From the NCBI GenBank assembly GCA_020853395.1, contig JADYYY010000005.1, positions 124,001 through 188,000 of the forward strand: a stretch of 64,000 nucleotides of DNA. Direction: 5' to 3'. The position numbers and the translations under genes were made by a program. The notes below the pieces were generated by a model. That model was not told where the DNA came from and did not search any database. It worked only from the letters and a program-made list of their open reading frames with translations. Shown piece by piece: positions 16,724 to 27,441 of this stretch. This stretch comes from Acidobacteriota bacterium. Lineage in GTDB: Bacteria; Acidobacteriota; Vicinamibacteria; Vicinamibacterales; SCN-69-37. How positions within the stretch are numbered: position 1 is the stretch's first letter; the number at the start of each line of letters is the position of its first letter.

Positions 16724-18016
16724 TCAGTACCGAATCCATCGCAGGAGCTCGGGCAGATTCGGCGGCTTGCCCTGCATCAGCAACCCCACGCGAAAGATCC
16801 GCCCCGCCGACCACACGACCGCGGCAGTGACGCCGGCGAGCAAGACCACGGAAACGACGATCTGCCAGAGCGGCGGCCCGGGCGGCATCGCGATCCGCAG
16901 CAGCATGGCGAACGGCGTGATCGGCGGCACGAACGAGAGGGCCACGGACACCGGCGAGTCGGGCGCACGAATCACGACGAACGACGAGATGTACGCGAGG
17001 ATCAGCAGCATCATCGCCGGCTGGAGCATGCTCTGCGCGTCCTTCAGATCGGAGCAGGCCGAGCTCAGCGCCTGGAACACGGCGCCGTACATCAGCGACG
17101 CGGCGAGCAGGAAGACGAGGAACCACGCGACGAGCCAGGGATCGATCGATGCGAGCCGGCCGAGCGACGCCGCCGCGTACACGCCCACGGCGAGGTACAC
17201 GAGCGCCAGCACGAACGTCACCGCCGCGATCCCGAGCAGCTTGCCCAGGAGCAGCTTGAACGCCGAGATGGAGCCGAGCAGCACCTCGCTGATCTTGCTC
17301 ATCTTCTCCTCGATGATCGTGTGGATGAGGTGCTGGCCGTTCGACATGATCGTCATGAACATGAGCACGAGGAAGAACATCGGCACGCCGAAGCGCTCGA
17401 GCTCGTCGACGCGGCGGGCGGGCGTGATGCCGCCGTCGGCGCGCCGATCGATCAGCGCGAACGTGGCGACCTCGGGCCGGGCGATCAGCAGCGGCACGAG
17501 CGACGGATCGACACCGGCCGCCTCGAACCGGCGGCGCTCGATCTCGCGTCCGAGCTCGGTGCGGAGCCAGGTTCGAAGCGATTCGTACGACGTGTTCTCG
17601 CTGTAGTAGCTGATCGCCTCGCTCGAGCCCGGCCGGAGCACGCCTGCCGGGATCTCCACGAAGGCGAAGACGTCCTTCTCACGCACGCGCCGCGAGAGCT
17701 CCAGGCGCACGTCGTCCGGCGGGCGGCCATCGGCGTCGATCGAGACTGGCAGGAAGTGCGGCCCCTGACGGCTCGCGCCGTCCTCCCCCTCGCGGTTGTG
17801 CCGCGCGGCCGCGGCGGCAATCGCCGGATAGAGCACGCCGGTGCGATCGACGACGGCGAAGCGGCGATCGGCCGTATCGGCGTGGCGGCTCGCGTAGCCC
17901 ATCACGCCGAAGGCGATCGCGCCGACGATCGGCATGAAGAACAGGCTGATGACGAAGAACTTCGTGCGGACGAGCGCCAGCACCTCCGTGTGCGCAACGG
18001 CCGCGACGCGCCTCAT
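16724..18016 (-). CDS. ABC-2 type exporter permease (NatB-like)
   Basis: 430 residues. There is one TM helix at about 18-38, then a large extracytoplasmic domain (about 40-230), then five or six C-terminal TM helices beginning at FFLVLMFMTIMSNG. EEKMSKISEVLLGS after the second helix is a typical coupling element of NatB/YhaP-type permeases. The ATG at 18016 overlaps the stop of the ATPase gene as ATGA, which fixes the start. With the ATPase it forms a two-gene exporter; substrate unknown (sodium or drug export is known for relatives). Confidence 0.92.
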   Translation of the reverse strand: MRRVAAVAHTEVLALVRTKFFVISLFFMPIVGAIAFGVMGYASRHADTADRRFAVVDRTGVLYPAIAAAAARHNREGEDGASRQGPHFLPVSIDADGRPPDDVRLELSRRVREKDVFAFVEIPAGVLRPGSSEAISYYSENTSYESLRTWLRTELGREIERRRFEAAGVDPSLVPLLIARPEVATFALIDRRADGGITPARRVDELERFGVPMFFLVLMFMTIMSNGQHLIHTIIEEKMSKISEVLLGSISAFKLLLGKLLGIAAVTFVLALVYLAVGVYAAASLGRLASIDPWLVAWFLVFLLAASLMYGAVFQALSSACSDLKDAQSMLQPAMMLLILAYISSFVVIRAPDSPVSVALSFVPPITPFAMLLRIAMPPGPPLWQIVVSVVLLAGVTAAVVWSAGRIFRVGLLMQGKPPNLPELLRWIRY

Positions 18017-18939
18017 GACGCCGCTCCGCTGAGCGATCGCACTTCCTGATCGTCGGGGCGGGCCAGCCGGACGAAGATGTCGGCGAGCGACGGCCGCGCG
18101 ATCTCGAAGCGCTCCACGGCGGTGGCGGCGGCGAGCTGCCGGAGGAACGCTTGCGGATCGCCCGCGACGCGCACGTCCTGCGCATTGCCGTGGTCGGTGA
18201 TCGACTCGACCGCCGACAGCCGGCGCAGCACGTCGACGCCGCCGGCGATCCGGAGCCGGATCGTGTCCTGACCGTACGCCGCCTGGATGTCGTCGAGCGA
18301 TCCGTCGAGCACCTTGCGGCCGCGGAAGATCATGACGATCCGGTCGCAGAGCTGCTCGGCCGTGGCCATGTCGTGCGTGGAGAAGACGATCGTCGTGCCG
18401 TCGCGGCGCAGGTCGAGCACCGCATCGCGCAGCAGCGCGGCGTTGAGCGGATCGAGACCGGAGAACGGCTCGTCGAGGATGAGCAGCCGCGGGCGCGAGA
18501 CGATCGCGGCGAGAAACTGCACCTTCTGCGCCATGCCCTTCGACAGCTGGTCCACGCGCTTGTCGAGCCAGGCCGACAGCTCCAACCGCTCGGCCCACCG
18601 ATCGATCACGGGCGACAGCTCGGCGACGGTGCGGCCTTTCAGCAGGCCGTAGTAGCGCAGCAGCCGCAGCACCTGCATCTTCTTGTAGAGGCCGCGCTCT
18701 TCCGGCAGATAGCCGATGTCGTCGCGCGACGACGCGGTGCCGCGCCGGCCGAGCACGGCGATCGTGCCGCGGTCGGGCAGGATGATGTTCAGGATCATCC
18801 GGATCGTCGTCGTCTTGCCGGAGCCGTTCGGGCCGATGAAGCCGCAGAGGCTCCCCTCGGGCACGTCGAGCGTGAGCGACGACACGGCGGCGTGCCCGCC
18901 GAACGATTTCGAGACGTCCTCCAACGCGATCGCGGTCAT
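18013..18939 (-). CDS. ABC transporter ATPase
   Basis: 308 residues: Walker A GPNGSGKTT near residue 38, signature LSKGMAQK, Walker B RLLILDEPFSGLDP and the switch STHDM. A C-terminal extension of about 90 residues after the nucleotide-binding domain is common in NatA/CcmA-like ATPases. The start is the ATG at 18939, where homology begins (TAIALEDVSKSFGG). The longer frame upstream to 19044 has no support and would run into the promoter region of the divergent act operon. Confidence 0.94.
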   Translation of the reverse strand: MTAIALEDVSKSFGGHAAVSSLTLDVPEGSLCGFIGPNGSGKTTTIRMILNIILPDRGTIAVLGRRGTASSRDDIGYLPEERGLYKKMQVLRLLRYYGLLKGRTVAELSPVIDRWAERLELSAWLDKRVDQLSKGMAQKVQFLAAIVSRPRLLILDEPFSGLDPLNAALLRDAVLDLRRDGTTIVFSTHDMATAEQLCDRIVMIFRGRKVLDGSLDDIQAAYGQDTIRLRIAGGVDVLRRLSAVESITDHGNAQDVRVAGDPQAFLRQLAAATAVERFEIARPSLADIFVRLARPDDQEVRSLSGAAS

Positions 18940-19020
18940 GCGCGCCCTATTCTCGCGTGTTTCGCCGCCGGCGCAGCCGCAGGCGCCGCGCGCAACGCGC
19001 GTGACGTGCTGCCGGCCGAT

Positions 19021-19049
19021 TTGACAGCTTGTGAACGGTTTCACATCAT
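19021..19049 (+). promoter_or_regulatory. Predicted sigma-70-type promoter of the act/caa3 operon
   Basis: A perfect -35 TTGACA (19021-19026) is followed after exactly 17 bases by CATCAT (19044-19049), four of six to the -10 consensus. It reads toward actA, leaving a leader of about 150 bases. It is the best -35/-10 pair I found in the window. The CRP-type site lies inside the spacer and touches the -10, an arrangement expected for repression. Confidence 0.5.
19030..19045. promoter_or_regulatory. CRP/FNR-family operator, perfect TGTGA-N6-TCACA
   Basis: TGTGAACGGTTTCACA matches the CRP consensus half-sites exactly, with six bases between. The inner base pairs extend the symmetry to TGTGAA/TTCACA. 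It sits upstream of the alternative complex III operon and between it and a divergent ABC exporter. The sequence match is direct; which regulator binds, and whether it activates or represses, is inference. Confidence 0.6.
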
Positions 19050-19205
19050 ATAGGCGTCTTCCGGGTCTTCGCCCGCCCGGATGCGCTCAGTCCAGCTCGC
19101 TTCGGTACGCTGTGCCGCGTCGCCTCCCCGCGCGCCTGCCCGGGAAGGTTCGCGTGTCCGTCGTGCCGTCGATGTGATCCGTCCGTCGGGCGCGTCGCAG
19201 CCGCT

Positions 19206-19865
19206 ATGAGCCAGATCTTCCCCCGGAGTGCCAACGCTCTCGCCCGTATGAGCCTGGCCGGCCTGCTCGGTCTCGTGCTGATCATCGGGTGGATCGTCTT
19301 CACCCTGATGCGCTCCTCGTGGGCGACGAAGCAGAACGAGTTCGTGTCCCAGCCGATCCAGTTCAGCCACGCGCACCACGTGGGTGGCGTCGGGCTCGAT
19401 TGCCGCTACTGTCACACGTCCGTGGAGAAGTCGTCGTTCGCCGGCATCCCGCCGACGAAGACCTGCATGAACTGCCACTCGCAGCTCTGGACGAACGCTC
19501 CGATCCTCGAGCCGGTGCGCGCGAGCTATCGAGACAACGTCAATCTGAACTGGACTCGGGTGAACGACCTTCCAGACTTCGTTTACTTCAATCACCAGAT
19601 CCACGTCAGGCAGGGCGTCGGCTGCGTGACGTGTCATGGGCCGGTCGACAAGATGCCGCTGATGTACCAGGCCCAGCCGCTGCTGATGGAGTGGTGCATC
19701 GGCTGCCATCGCGCGCCGGAGAAGTACCTGCGCCCGCGCGATCAGGTCTTCAACGTCTCGTACGAGGCTCCCGCGAACCAGGTGGAGCTCGGCCTGCGGT
19801 TGAAGCAGGAGTACAACGTCGCCAGCGTCGAGCACATGACGAGCTGCTCGATTTGTCACCGGTGA
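19206..19865 (+). CDS. actA: Alternative complex III, pentaheme cytochrome c subunit ActA
   Basis: 219 residues: one TM anchor at about 16-35, then a periplasmic domain with five CxxCH heme sites at 66-70, 87-91, 140-144, 164-168 and 214-218. The fifth motif lies at the extreme C-terminus. It is the electron outlet of alternative complex III, a quinol:cytochrome c oxidoreductase that replaces bc1. First gene of the operon; the ATG follows a leader containing the promoter and CRP-type site. Five hemes and gene order match ActA of Rhodothermus and Flavobacterium. Confidence 0.95.
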   Translation: MSQIFPRSANALARMSLAGLLGLVLIIGWIVFTLMRSSWATKQNEFVSQPIQFSHAHHVGGVGLDCRYCHTSVEKSSFAGIPPTKTCMNCHSQLWTNAPILEPVRASYRDNVNLNWTRVNDLPDFVYFNHQIHVRQGVGCVTCHGPVDKMPLMYQAQPLLMEWCIGCHRAPEKYLRPRDQVFNVSYEAPANQVELGLRLKQEYNVASVEHMTSCSICHR

Positions 19866-19967
19866 CCCGTCGCCACGTGAAGGCAGGCTCGAAACGCCAG
19901 GGCGGGACGTGGGGTCCCGCCGCCAGCGGCCGGCAGGGCGGCTGGACAGTTTCCGCGACAACTCACG

Positions 19968-22900
19968 ATGAATCTCGCTGACATCCGCTCGCGACTCCAG
20001 GGCCTCGAAGGCCGGGCCTACTGGCGCAGTCTCGAAGAGCTCGCCGGCACCGACGAGTTCCGCCAGTACGTCACCCGCGAATTCCCGTCGCAGGCCTCCG
20101 AGTTCAACGACCCGGCGGGGCGCCGGACGTTCCTCAAGCTGATGGGCGCATCGCTCGCGCTCGCCGGCGTGAGCGCGTGCACGAGGCAGCCGGCCGAGAA
20201 GCTGGTGCCGTACGTACGCCAGCCCGAGGAGGTCGTTCCCGGGCGGCCGCTGTTCTACGCAACCTCGATGACGATCGGCGGCCTCGGGATGCCGCTGCTC
20301 GCCGAAAACCATCTCGGCCGGCCGACGAAGATCGAGGGCAATCCCGAGCACCCGGCGAGCCTCGGCGCGGCCGATGCGCTCGCGCAGGCGTCCGTCCTTT
20401 CTCTGTACGATCCCGACCGCTCGCACAACGTCGTCCATCGCGGAGACGTGCGGACCTGGTCCGACTTCGTGTCCGCCGTCTCCGCGGCGGCAGCCAACGA
20501 GCGCACCACGGCCGGCGCGGGGTTCCGCCTGCTGACCGAACCGGTCGCCTCGCCGTCGCTGCTCGATCAGATCCAGACGCTGCTCGCCGGCATGCCGCAG
20601 GCGAGGTGGCATCAGTGGGATCCGGTCTACGGCACCGTGCAGGGGGGCGCGCCAGCCTCACACGCGCTCTACCGCTTCGACCGGGCCGAGATCGTGGTGT
20701 CGCTCGACAGCGACTTCCTCGGCTTCGGCCCGGCGGCCGTGCGCTACTCGAAGGATTTCGCGGCGCGCCGCCGGATCTCGACGCCGGAGGACACGCCGAA
20801 CCGGCTCTACGCGGTCGAGCCCGTCCTCACGATCACCGGCTCCAATGCGGATCACCGCCTTCCGCTCAAGGCGCGTGACGTTCACGCGTTCGCGGCCGCG
20901 CTCGCCGCGGCCGTCGGGGTGCCGGGCGTCGCCGGCGGCGCGCTGCCCGACGAGGCACGCACGCGCTGGATCCCGGCGATCGCCGACGACCTCCAGGCCC
21001 ATCGCGGTCGCTCCGTGGTCGTCGCCGGCGAGCATCAGCCGGCCGCGGTCCACGCGCTCGCGCGCACGATCAACGAGGCGCTCGGCAACGTCGGCGCAAC
21101 CGTCACCTACGCGGCGCCGGTCGTCGGCTCGCCGCTCGACGGCGCCGCGTCAATCGGCGAGCTCGTCGCCGACATCGACGCCGGCCGCGTCAGGACGCTC
21201 GTCATCGTCAGCGCCAACCCGGTGTTCACGGCGCCGGCCGATCTCGACTTCAGGACCGCGCTGCAGAAGGTACCGCTTCGCGTGCACCTCGGGCAGTACT
21301 TCGACGAGACGGCCGAGCTGTGCCATTGGCACGCGCCCGAAGCGCACTACCTCGAATCGTGGGGCGATGCGCGCGCGTTCGACGGAACGGTCTCGCTCGT
21401 CCAGCCGCTCATCGCGCCGCTCTACGACGGGCGCACCGCGCTCGAGCTGATCGCGGCGCTCAACGGCGCCGAGGTGCAGAGCAGCCAGGAGCTCGTGAAG
21501 GACTACTGGGCGCGCGCGTTCAACGGCCAGACGAAGCCGTCGTGGACGCTCCGCACCGCCGACGGCCAGTCGTACGCGTCGGTCGACGCGTTCTGGCGCC
21601 ACGCGCTCCACGACGGGTTCGTCGCCAGCACCTCCACGCTGCTCGCGGCCGCGCCGCCGGCCAGCGTCGCCACCGCTCCGTCCTCGGCCGCCGCGTCCAC
21701 GCCGGCGCCGACGATGACCGGCACGGAGATCATCTTCCGGCCGGACCCGTTCATCCTCGACGGCAGGAACGCGAACAACGGCTGGCTGCAGGAGATGCCC
21801 AAGCCGCTCTCCAAGGTGACGTGGGACAACGTCGCCTACATGAGCCCCGCCACGGCCGAGCGCCTCGGCATCTCGGTCGTGCGCCACGGCAACCGCGAGA
21901 TGGACCTGCTCGAGGTCGGCTACGGTGGCCGGCGCGCCCGGATCCCCGTCTGGATCATGCCCGGCACGGCCGACGACGTGGTGGTCGTGCACTTCGGCTA
22001 CGGCCGCCAGCGCGCGGGCCGCGTGGGCAGCAACGTCGGCCACGACGTCTTCGGGCTGCGCACGTCGCGCGCGCCCTGGTTCGACGGCGGCGCCGAGGTG
22101 GCGTCCACGGGCGACGGCTATCTGATCGTCTCGACGCAGAACCACTTCGTGATGGAAGGCCGCAACCCCGTGCGGGTGGTCGACACCGCGGAGTTCCGGC
22201 GGAACCCGAAGGCGGTCGAGGAGCAGGGCCCGCGCCGCCCGCCGCGGACGCTCACGCTCTACCCGCCGCCGGACCAGCACCCGCACGACAATCACGCGCA
22301 GCACCGCTGGGGCATGGCGATCGACGTCAACGTCTGCACCGGCTGCAGCGCCTGCGTGGTGGCCTGCGTCGCGGAGAACAACATCCCGGTCGTCGGCAAG
22401 ATGCAGGTCGATCGCAGCCGTGAGATGCACTGGCTGCGCGTGGACACGTACTTCGGCGGCGCCAATCCGCAGGCGCCCGACGGCGTCTATCACCAGCCGC
22501 TGCCCTGCATGCAGTGCGAGAACGCGCCCTGCGAGGTGGTCTGCCCGGTGGCCGCGACCGTCCACAGCGACGAGGGGCTGAACGACATGGTGTACAACCG
22601 CTGTGTCGGCACGCGGTACTGCTCCAACAACTGCCCCTACAAGGTCCGGCGCTTCAACTTCCTGCTCTACGCCGACTTCTACACCGAGGAGGTCAAGGCG
22701 CAGCGCAATCCGGACGTCACGATCCGCAGCCGCGGCGTCATGGAGAAGTGCACGTACTGCGTGCAGCGGATCAACCACGCCCGCATCGACGCCAAGACGG
22801 CGGGCCGCCCGATCCAGGACGGCGAGATCAAGACGGCCTGCCAGCAGACCTGCCCGGCCGACGCGATCGTCTTCGGCGACCTGAACGATCCGAACAGCCG

Positions 22901-23015
22901 CGTGGTGAAGCTGAAGCAGCAGGAGCGCAACTACGGCCTGCTCGAGGATCTCGGCACGCGTCCGCGCACGACCTATCTCGCGCGCGTGAAGAACTCGAAC
23001 CCCGCGCTGGGCTGA
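19968..23015 (+). CDS. actB: Alternative complex III, molybdopterin-like/iron-sulfur subunit ActB
   Basis: 1015 residues formed by fusion of a molybdopterin-oxidoreductase-like domain (about 50-740) and a ferredoxin-type domain (about 780-970). A Tat-like RRTFLK motif at 52-57 precedes a hydrophobic stretch ending in Cys71 (AGVSAC), consistent with export and possible lipidation. Cys clusters are [11 protein letters not shown] near 790, [14 protein letters not shown], then [12 protein letters not shown] and CTYCVQR...CQQTCP, which provide the iron-sulfur wire to ActA. Family knowledge says the molybdopterin-like part has lost its cofactor. 102 bases separate it from actA. Confidence 0.96.
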   Translation: MNLADIRSRLQGLEGRAYWRSLEELAGTDEFRQYVTREFPSQASEFNDPAGRRTFLKLMGASLALAGVSACTRQPAEKLVPYVRQPEEVVPGRPLFYATSMTIGGLGMPLLAENHLGRPTKIEGNPEHPASLGAADALAQASVLSLYDPDRSHNVVHRGDVRTWSDFVSAVSAAAANERTTAGAGFRLLTEPVASPSLLDQIQTLLAGMPQARWHQWDPVYGTVQGGAPASHALYRFDRAEIVVSLDSDFLGFGPAAVRYSKDFAARRRISTPEDTPNRLYAVEPVLTITGSNADHRLPLKARDVHAFAAALAAAVGVPGVAGGALPDEARTRWIPAIADDLQAHRGRSVVVAGEHQPAAVHALARTINEALGNVGATVTYAAPVVGSPLDGAASIGELVADIDAGRVRTLVIVSANPVFTAPADLDFRTALQKVPLRVHLGQYFDETAELCHWHAPEAHYLESWGDARAFDGTVSLVQPLIAPLYDGRTALELIAALNGAEVQSSQELVKDYWARAFNGQTKPSWTLRTADGQSYASVDAFWRHALHDGFVASTSTLLAAAPPASVATAPSSAAASTPAPTMTGTEIIFRPDPFILDGRNANNGWLQEMPKPLSKVTWDNVAYMSPATAERLGISVVRHGNREMDLLEVGYGGRRARIPVWIMPGTADDVVVVHFGYGRQRAGRVGSNVGHDVFGLRTSRAPWFDGGAEVASTGDGYLIVSTQNHFVMEGRNPVRVVDTAEFRRNPKAVEEQGPRRPPRTLTLYPPPDQHPHDNHAQHRWGMAIDVNVCTGCSACVVACVAENNIPVVGKMQVDRSREMHWLRVDTYFGGANPQAPDGVYHQPLPCMQCENAPCEVVCPVAATVHSDEGLNDMVYNRCVGTRYCSNNCPYKVRRFNFLLYADFYTEEVKAQRNPDVTIRSRGVMEKCTYCVQRINHARIDAKTAGRPIQDGEIKTACQQTCPADAIVFGDLNDPNSRVVKLKQQERNYGLLEDLGTRPRTTYLARVKNSNPALG

Positions 23016-23033
23016 GGCCGGAGCCGCACATCC

Positions 23034-24442
<1,409 letters not shown>

Positions 24443-24443
<1 letters not shown>

Positions 24444-24994
24444 TGTCGCACGCGACGCCAACGTCTCCGACGCTCTACGGCCTGCTCGCCGAGTTCGACT
24501 CGGCCGACACGCTGCTGCGCGCGGCGCGCCGGGTGCACGAAGCCGGCTTCACGAAGACCGACGCGTTCTCGCCGATGCCGATCCACGGCCTGGCCGAGGC
24601 GCTCGGGTTCCGCGAGCACAAGATCCCGAAGCTCGTGCTCGCCGGCGGCATCGTGGGCGCGCTGGCGGGCTACGGCCTCGAGTACTGGACGCAGGTGATC
24701 GACTACCCGATGAACATCGGCGGCCGGCCCTACTTCGCGTGGGTCTCGTTCATCCCGCCCGCGTTCGAGACGACCATCCTCGTCGCGGCGTTCACCGCGG
24801 CGATCTCGATGATCGTGCTCAACGGGCTGCCGCAGCCGTATCACCCGGTCTTCAACCACGACGGATTCCGCCGCGCGAGCCGGGACGGGTTCTTCCTGGC
24901 GATCGAGGCGGCCGACCCGCGCTTCGACGTCGAGCGGACGCGCGCGTTTCTGCAGGAGCTCGACGCCCGTGAAGTGGTGGCTGTCGATGAGTAA
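24443..24994 (+). CDS. actD: Alternative complex III subunit ActD (DUF3341)
   Basis: 183 residues. The N-terminal soluble part begins LYGLLAEFDSADTLLRAARR, typical of DUF3341. It is followed by two TM helices at about 62-85 and 100-125, then a cytoplasmic tail (NHDGFRRASRDGFFLAIEA). ActD is a membrane subunit of the complex without a cofactor. The frame is open far upstream inside actC, but homology starts at the ATG overlapping the actC stop. Confidence 0.93.
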
Positions 24995-25673
24995 CGAGCA
25001 CCGCGGGCCGGCTGGCCCGGCTGTCGTGTCGCCAAGGCAGGGCCGGATCCGCCGGCATCACCGGCGGACCGTCGGCGCCGGATGTCTTCTCCTGATCCTC
25101 GCCGGCTGCCGGCAGGACATGCACGACGCGCCGCGCTACGACCCGCTCGAGGCGAGCGCCGTGCTGCCGCAGGGCGCCTCGGCCCAGCCGCTCGTGGACG
25201 GCACGGTGGCGCGCGGCGAGCTGCGCGCCGACGACCTGCTCGAGACCGGCCGCGTGAACGGCCAGCTCGCGACGGTGTTTCCGTTCGCCATCGCGGCGTC
25301 CGATCTCGACCGCGGCGAGGAGCGCTTCAACATCTACTGCTCGCCCTGTCACGGGCGGGACGGCGAAGGCAACGGCATGGTCGTGCAGCGGGGCTACCGC
25401 CAGGCGGCGTCGCTGCACACCGACCGCCTGCGCCAGGCGCAGCCCGGCTATCTCTACGAGGTCATCCGGAACGGCTTCGGCGTGATGCCCGACTACCGCG
25501 CGCAGATCACCGTGGACGATCGGTGGCGCATCGTGGCGTACATCCGCGCGCTGCAGCTCAGCCGCAACGCGACGCCGGCCGACGTGCCGGCGAGCGAGCT
25601 GGCGACACTGGATGCACCGGCTGCGCCCGCGCCGGCGGCCGGATCGACGAGCCCGTCTGGGGGACACGACTGA
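24987..25673 (+). CDS. actE: Alternative complex III monoheme cytochrome c lipoprotein ActE
   Basis: 228 residues. A basic N-terminus is followed by a hydrophobic segment ending in the lipobox LAGC (Cys41), then a cytochrome c domain with CSPCH at 118-122 and a Met ligand in GFGVMPDY. The C-terminal 30 residues are Ala/Pro-rich. ActE passes electrons from the complex to the oxidase. The ATG at 24987 lies within the last codons of actD; an in-frame GTG at 24969 is the alternative start. The stop overlaps the actF ATG. Confidence 0.93.
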   Translation: MSNEHRGPAGPAVVSPRQGRIRRHHRRTVGAGCLLLILAGCRQDMHDAPRYDPLEASAVLPQGASAQPLVDGTVARGELRADDLLETGRVNGQLATVFPFAIAASDLDRGEERFNIYCSPCHGRDGEGNGMVVQRGYRQAASLHTDRLRQAQPGYLYEVIRNGFGVMPDYRAQITVDDRWRIVAYIRALQLSRNATPADVPASELATLDAPAAPAPAAGSTSPSGGHD

Positions 25674-26902
25674 TGGCGATGCACGAGACAGGAACGCCGG
25701 AAGAATCCGTGCTGACGGCGCGGCCGACCGACGCGCTCGGCCGGCTGAGCACTCGGTCGCTCATGGCCGGCCTGGTGGGACTGGTGCTGAGCGGGCTCGG
25801 CTTCATCGCGGCGCCCGACGTGTTCTGGCAGTCGTACCTCATCGCCTACATCTTCCTCACCGGCCTGACGGTCGGCTCGCTGGCCGTGCTGATGGTCCAG
25901 CACCTCTCGGGCGGCGCGTGGACGATGATCTCGCGCCGTGTGCTCGAGGCCGCGACCCGCAACCTGCCGCTGATGGTCGCCTTGTTCGTCCCGCTCGCGA
26001 TCAAAGTCCCGGCGCTGTACGGCTGGGCGCGGCCGGTCGACCAGATGGACGAGGCCACGGCGCACGCCGTCCACCTCAAGGCGGCGTACTTGAACGTCCC
26101 GTTCTTCTACGCGCGCGCCCTGCTCTTCTTCCTGATCTGGGGCGCCCTGACGTTCCTGCTGAACAAGTGGTCCCGCGAGCAGGACGAGCAGCCGGCCGTG
26201 CCGACCGGCCCGCAGGACCGGCGCTTCCGCGTCCTCTCCGGCCCCGGCCTCGTCCTCTACGTGCTGACCGTCACGTTCATGAGCATCGACTGGGTCATGT
26301 CGCTCGACCCGCACTGGTACTCGACGATCTTCGGCGTGCTGACGCTCGGCGGCCAGGGATTGTCGACGATGGCGTTCACGATCGTCGTGCTGGCCGCGCT
26401 CGTGCGCTTCGAGCCGATGTCGCGCGTCGCCGACGCCGAGAAGATCCACGATCACAGCAAGCTCATGTTCGCCTTCGTCCTGCTGTGGGCCTACTTCTCG
26501 ATCTCGCAGCTGCTCATCATCTGGTCGGCGAACCTGCCCGAGGAGATCCCGTTCTACCTCGAGCGGCTGCACGGGCCGTGGATGGGCGTGAGCGTCGCGA
26601 TCCTGCTGCTCCAGTTCACGCTGCCGTTCATGCTGCTGCTGTCGCGCAGCCTGAAGCGCAACCCGGCGGCCGTGCGCTGGATCGCGATCATCATCCTCGT
26701 GATGCGCGTCGTGGACATCACCTGGACGATCGGGCCGGTCTTCCGGCACGAAGGATCGACGCTGCACTGGCTCGACTTCGCGATGGTGCTGGGGCTCGGC
26801 GGCATCTGGCTGTCGCTCTTCTGGCGCAACCTGGCCGGCCGATCGCTCCTGCCGACGCGGGACCCGTATTTCAAGGAAGCAGTGGCACATGGCGGACACT
26901 GA
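25673..26902 (+). CDS. actF: Alternative complex III, second NrfD-like subunit ActF
   Basis: 409-residue integral membrane protein with about ten TM helices, homologous in architecture to ActC (quinol:cytochrome c oxidoreductase quinone-binding subunit 2). Features are LMAGLVGLVLSGLGFI as first helix, VYVLTVTFMSIDWVMSLDPHWYS in the middle and a C-terminal DITWTIGPVFR...HWLDFAM. The start at 25673 overlaps the actE stop (TGATG); a second in-frame ATG six bases later is possible. The next gene starts inside its last codons. Confidence 0.94.
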   Translation: MAMHETGTPEESVLTARPTDALGRLSTRSLMAGLVGLVLSGLGFIAAPDVFWQSYLIAYIFLTGLTVGSLAVLMVQHLSGGAWTMISRRVLEAATRNLPLMVALFVPLAIKVPALYGWARPVDQMDEATAHAVHLKAAYLNVPFFYARALLFFLIWGALTFLLNKWSREQDEQPAVPTGPQDRRFRVLSGPGLVLYVLTVTFMSIDWVMSLDPHWYSTIFGVLTLGGQGLSTMAFTIVVLAALVRFEPMSRVADAEKIHDHSKLMFAFVLLWAYFSISQLLIIWSANLPEEIPFYLERLHGPWMGVSVAILLLQFTLPFMLLLSRSLKRNPAAVRWIAIIILVMRVVDITWTIGPVFRHEGSTLHWLDFAMVLGLGGIWLSLFWRNLAGRSLLPTRDPYFKEAVAHGGH

Positions 26903-27434
26903 GCACCTGCACGCCGAGGCCCCGGTCGAGGGCGACGGCGTCAACTATCGCGGCATCATCTGGTTCGTCGTGATCCTGACCGTCACGACGCTGTTCTGCC
27001 AGGTCCTCGTCTGGGGCGTCTTCGAGATCGCGGAGCGCGTGCACGTGACCCACTCGGGCGTGGTCCGCTCGCCGATGGCGACGCCGTCCGTCCGGCCGCA
27101 CGTGGACATCGTCACCAACACGCCCGACAAGGGACGTATCGTCACCGGGCTCGAGCGCACGGAGGGCGTCCCGCACGGCGCGTTCGCGCCGGGGCTGCTC
27201 GTGGACGAGCCGAGCGTGCTGCGGACGTACCGGCATCAGGAGGACGCGTCGCTCTCCACCTACGGGTGGGTGGACAAGGCCGCCGGCGTCGTGCGGCTGC
27301 CGATCGCCCGGGCGAAGACGCTCGTGCTCGAGCGCGGCCTGGCCGCGCGGTCCGATCGGCCCGGCGGCGCGCAGCCGCTCCCGGCGCTGCCGGCGGCGCC
27401 GTCGCGCGACGCCTCGGGCGGCAGTGCACACTGA
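26889..27434 (+). CDS. One-TM protein of the act/caa3 operon, unknown function
   Basis: 181 residues. A short N-terminal cytoplasmic part is followed by a single TM helix (about 22-45, IIWFVVILTVTTLFCQVLVWG) and a periplasmic region ending in a Pro/Ala tail. The periplasmic region contains SVLRTYRHQEDASLSTYGWVDK, a motif resembling the short helix-turn segments that dock onto respiratory complexes. It lacks heme or metal motifs. It overlaps the actF end by 14 bases and the SCO gene start. Position between complex III and the oxidase suggests an accessory or bridging subunit; not demonstrated. Confidence 0.85.
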   Translation: MADTEHLHAEAPVEGDGVNYRGIIWFVVILTVTTLFCQVLVWGVFEIAERVHVTHSGVVRSPMATPSVRPHVDIVTNTPDKGRIVTGLERTEGVPHGAFAPGLLVDEPSVLRTYRHQEDASLSTYGWVDKAAGVVRLPIARAKTLVLERGLAARSDRPGGAQPLPALPAAPSRDASGGSAH

Positions 27435-27441
27435 GCAGCGG

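Larger units (their letters stand above)
18940..19205. other. Divergent intergenic region between ABC exporter and act operon
   Basis: 266 non-coding bases. The left third is GC-rich. The central part holds the promoter and the CRP-type palindrome listed separately. From about 19055 to 19205 it would be a long 5' leader for actA, with no open frame that looks real. No Shine-Dalgarno of good quality precedes the actA ATG. Confidence 0.6.
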
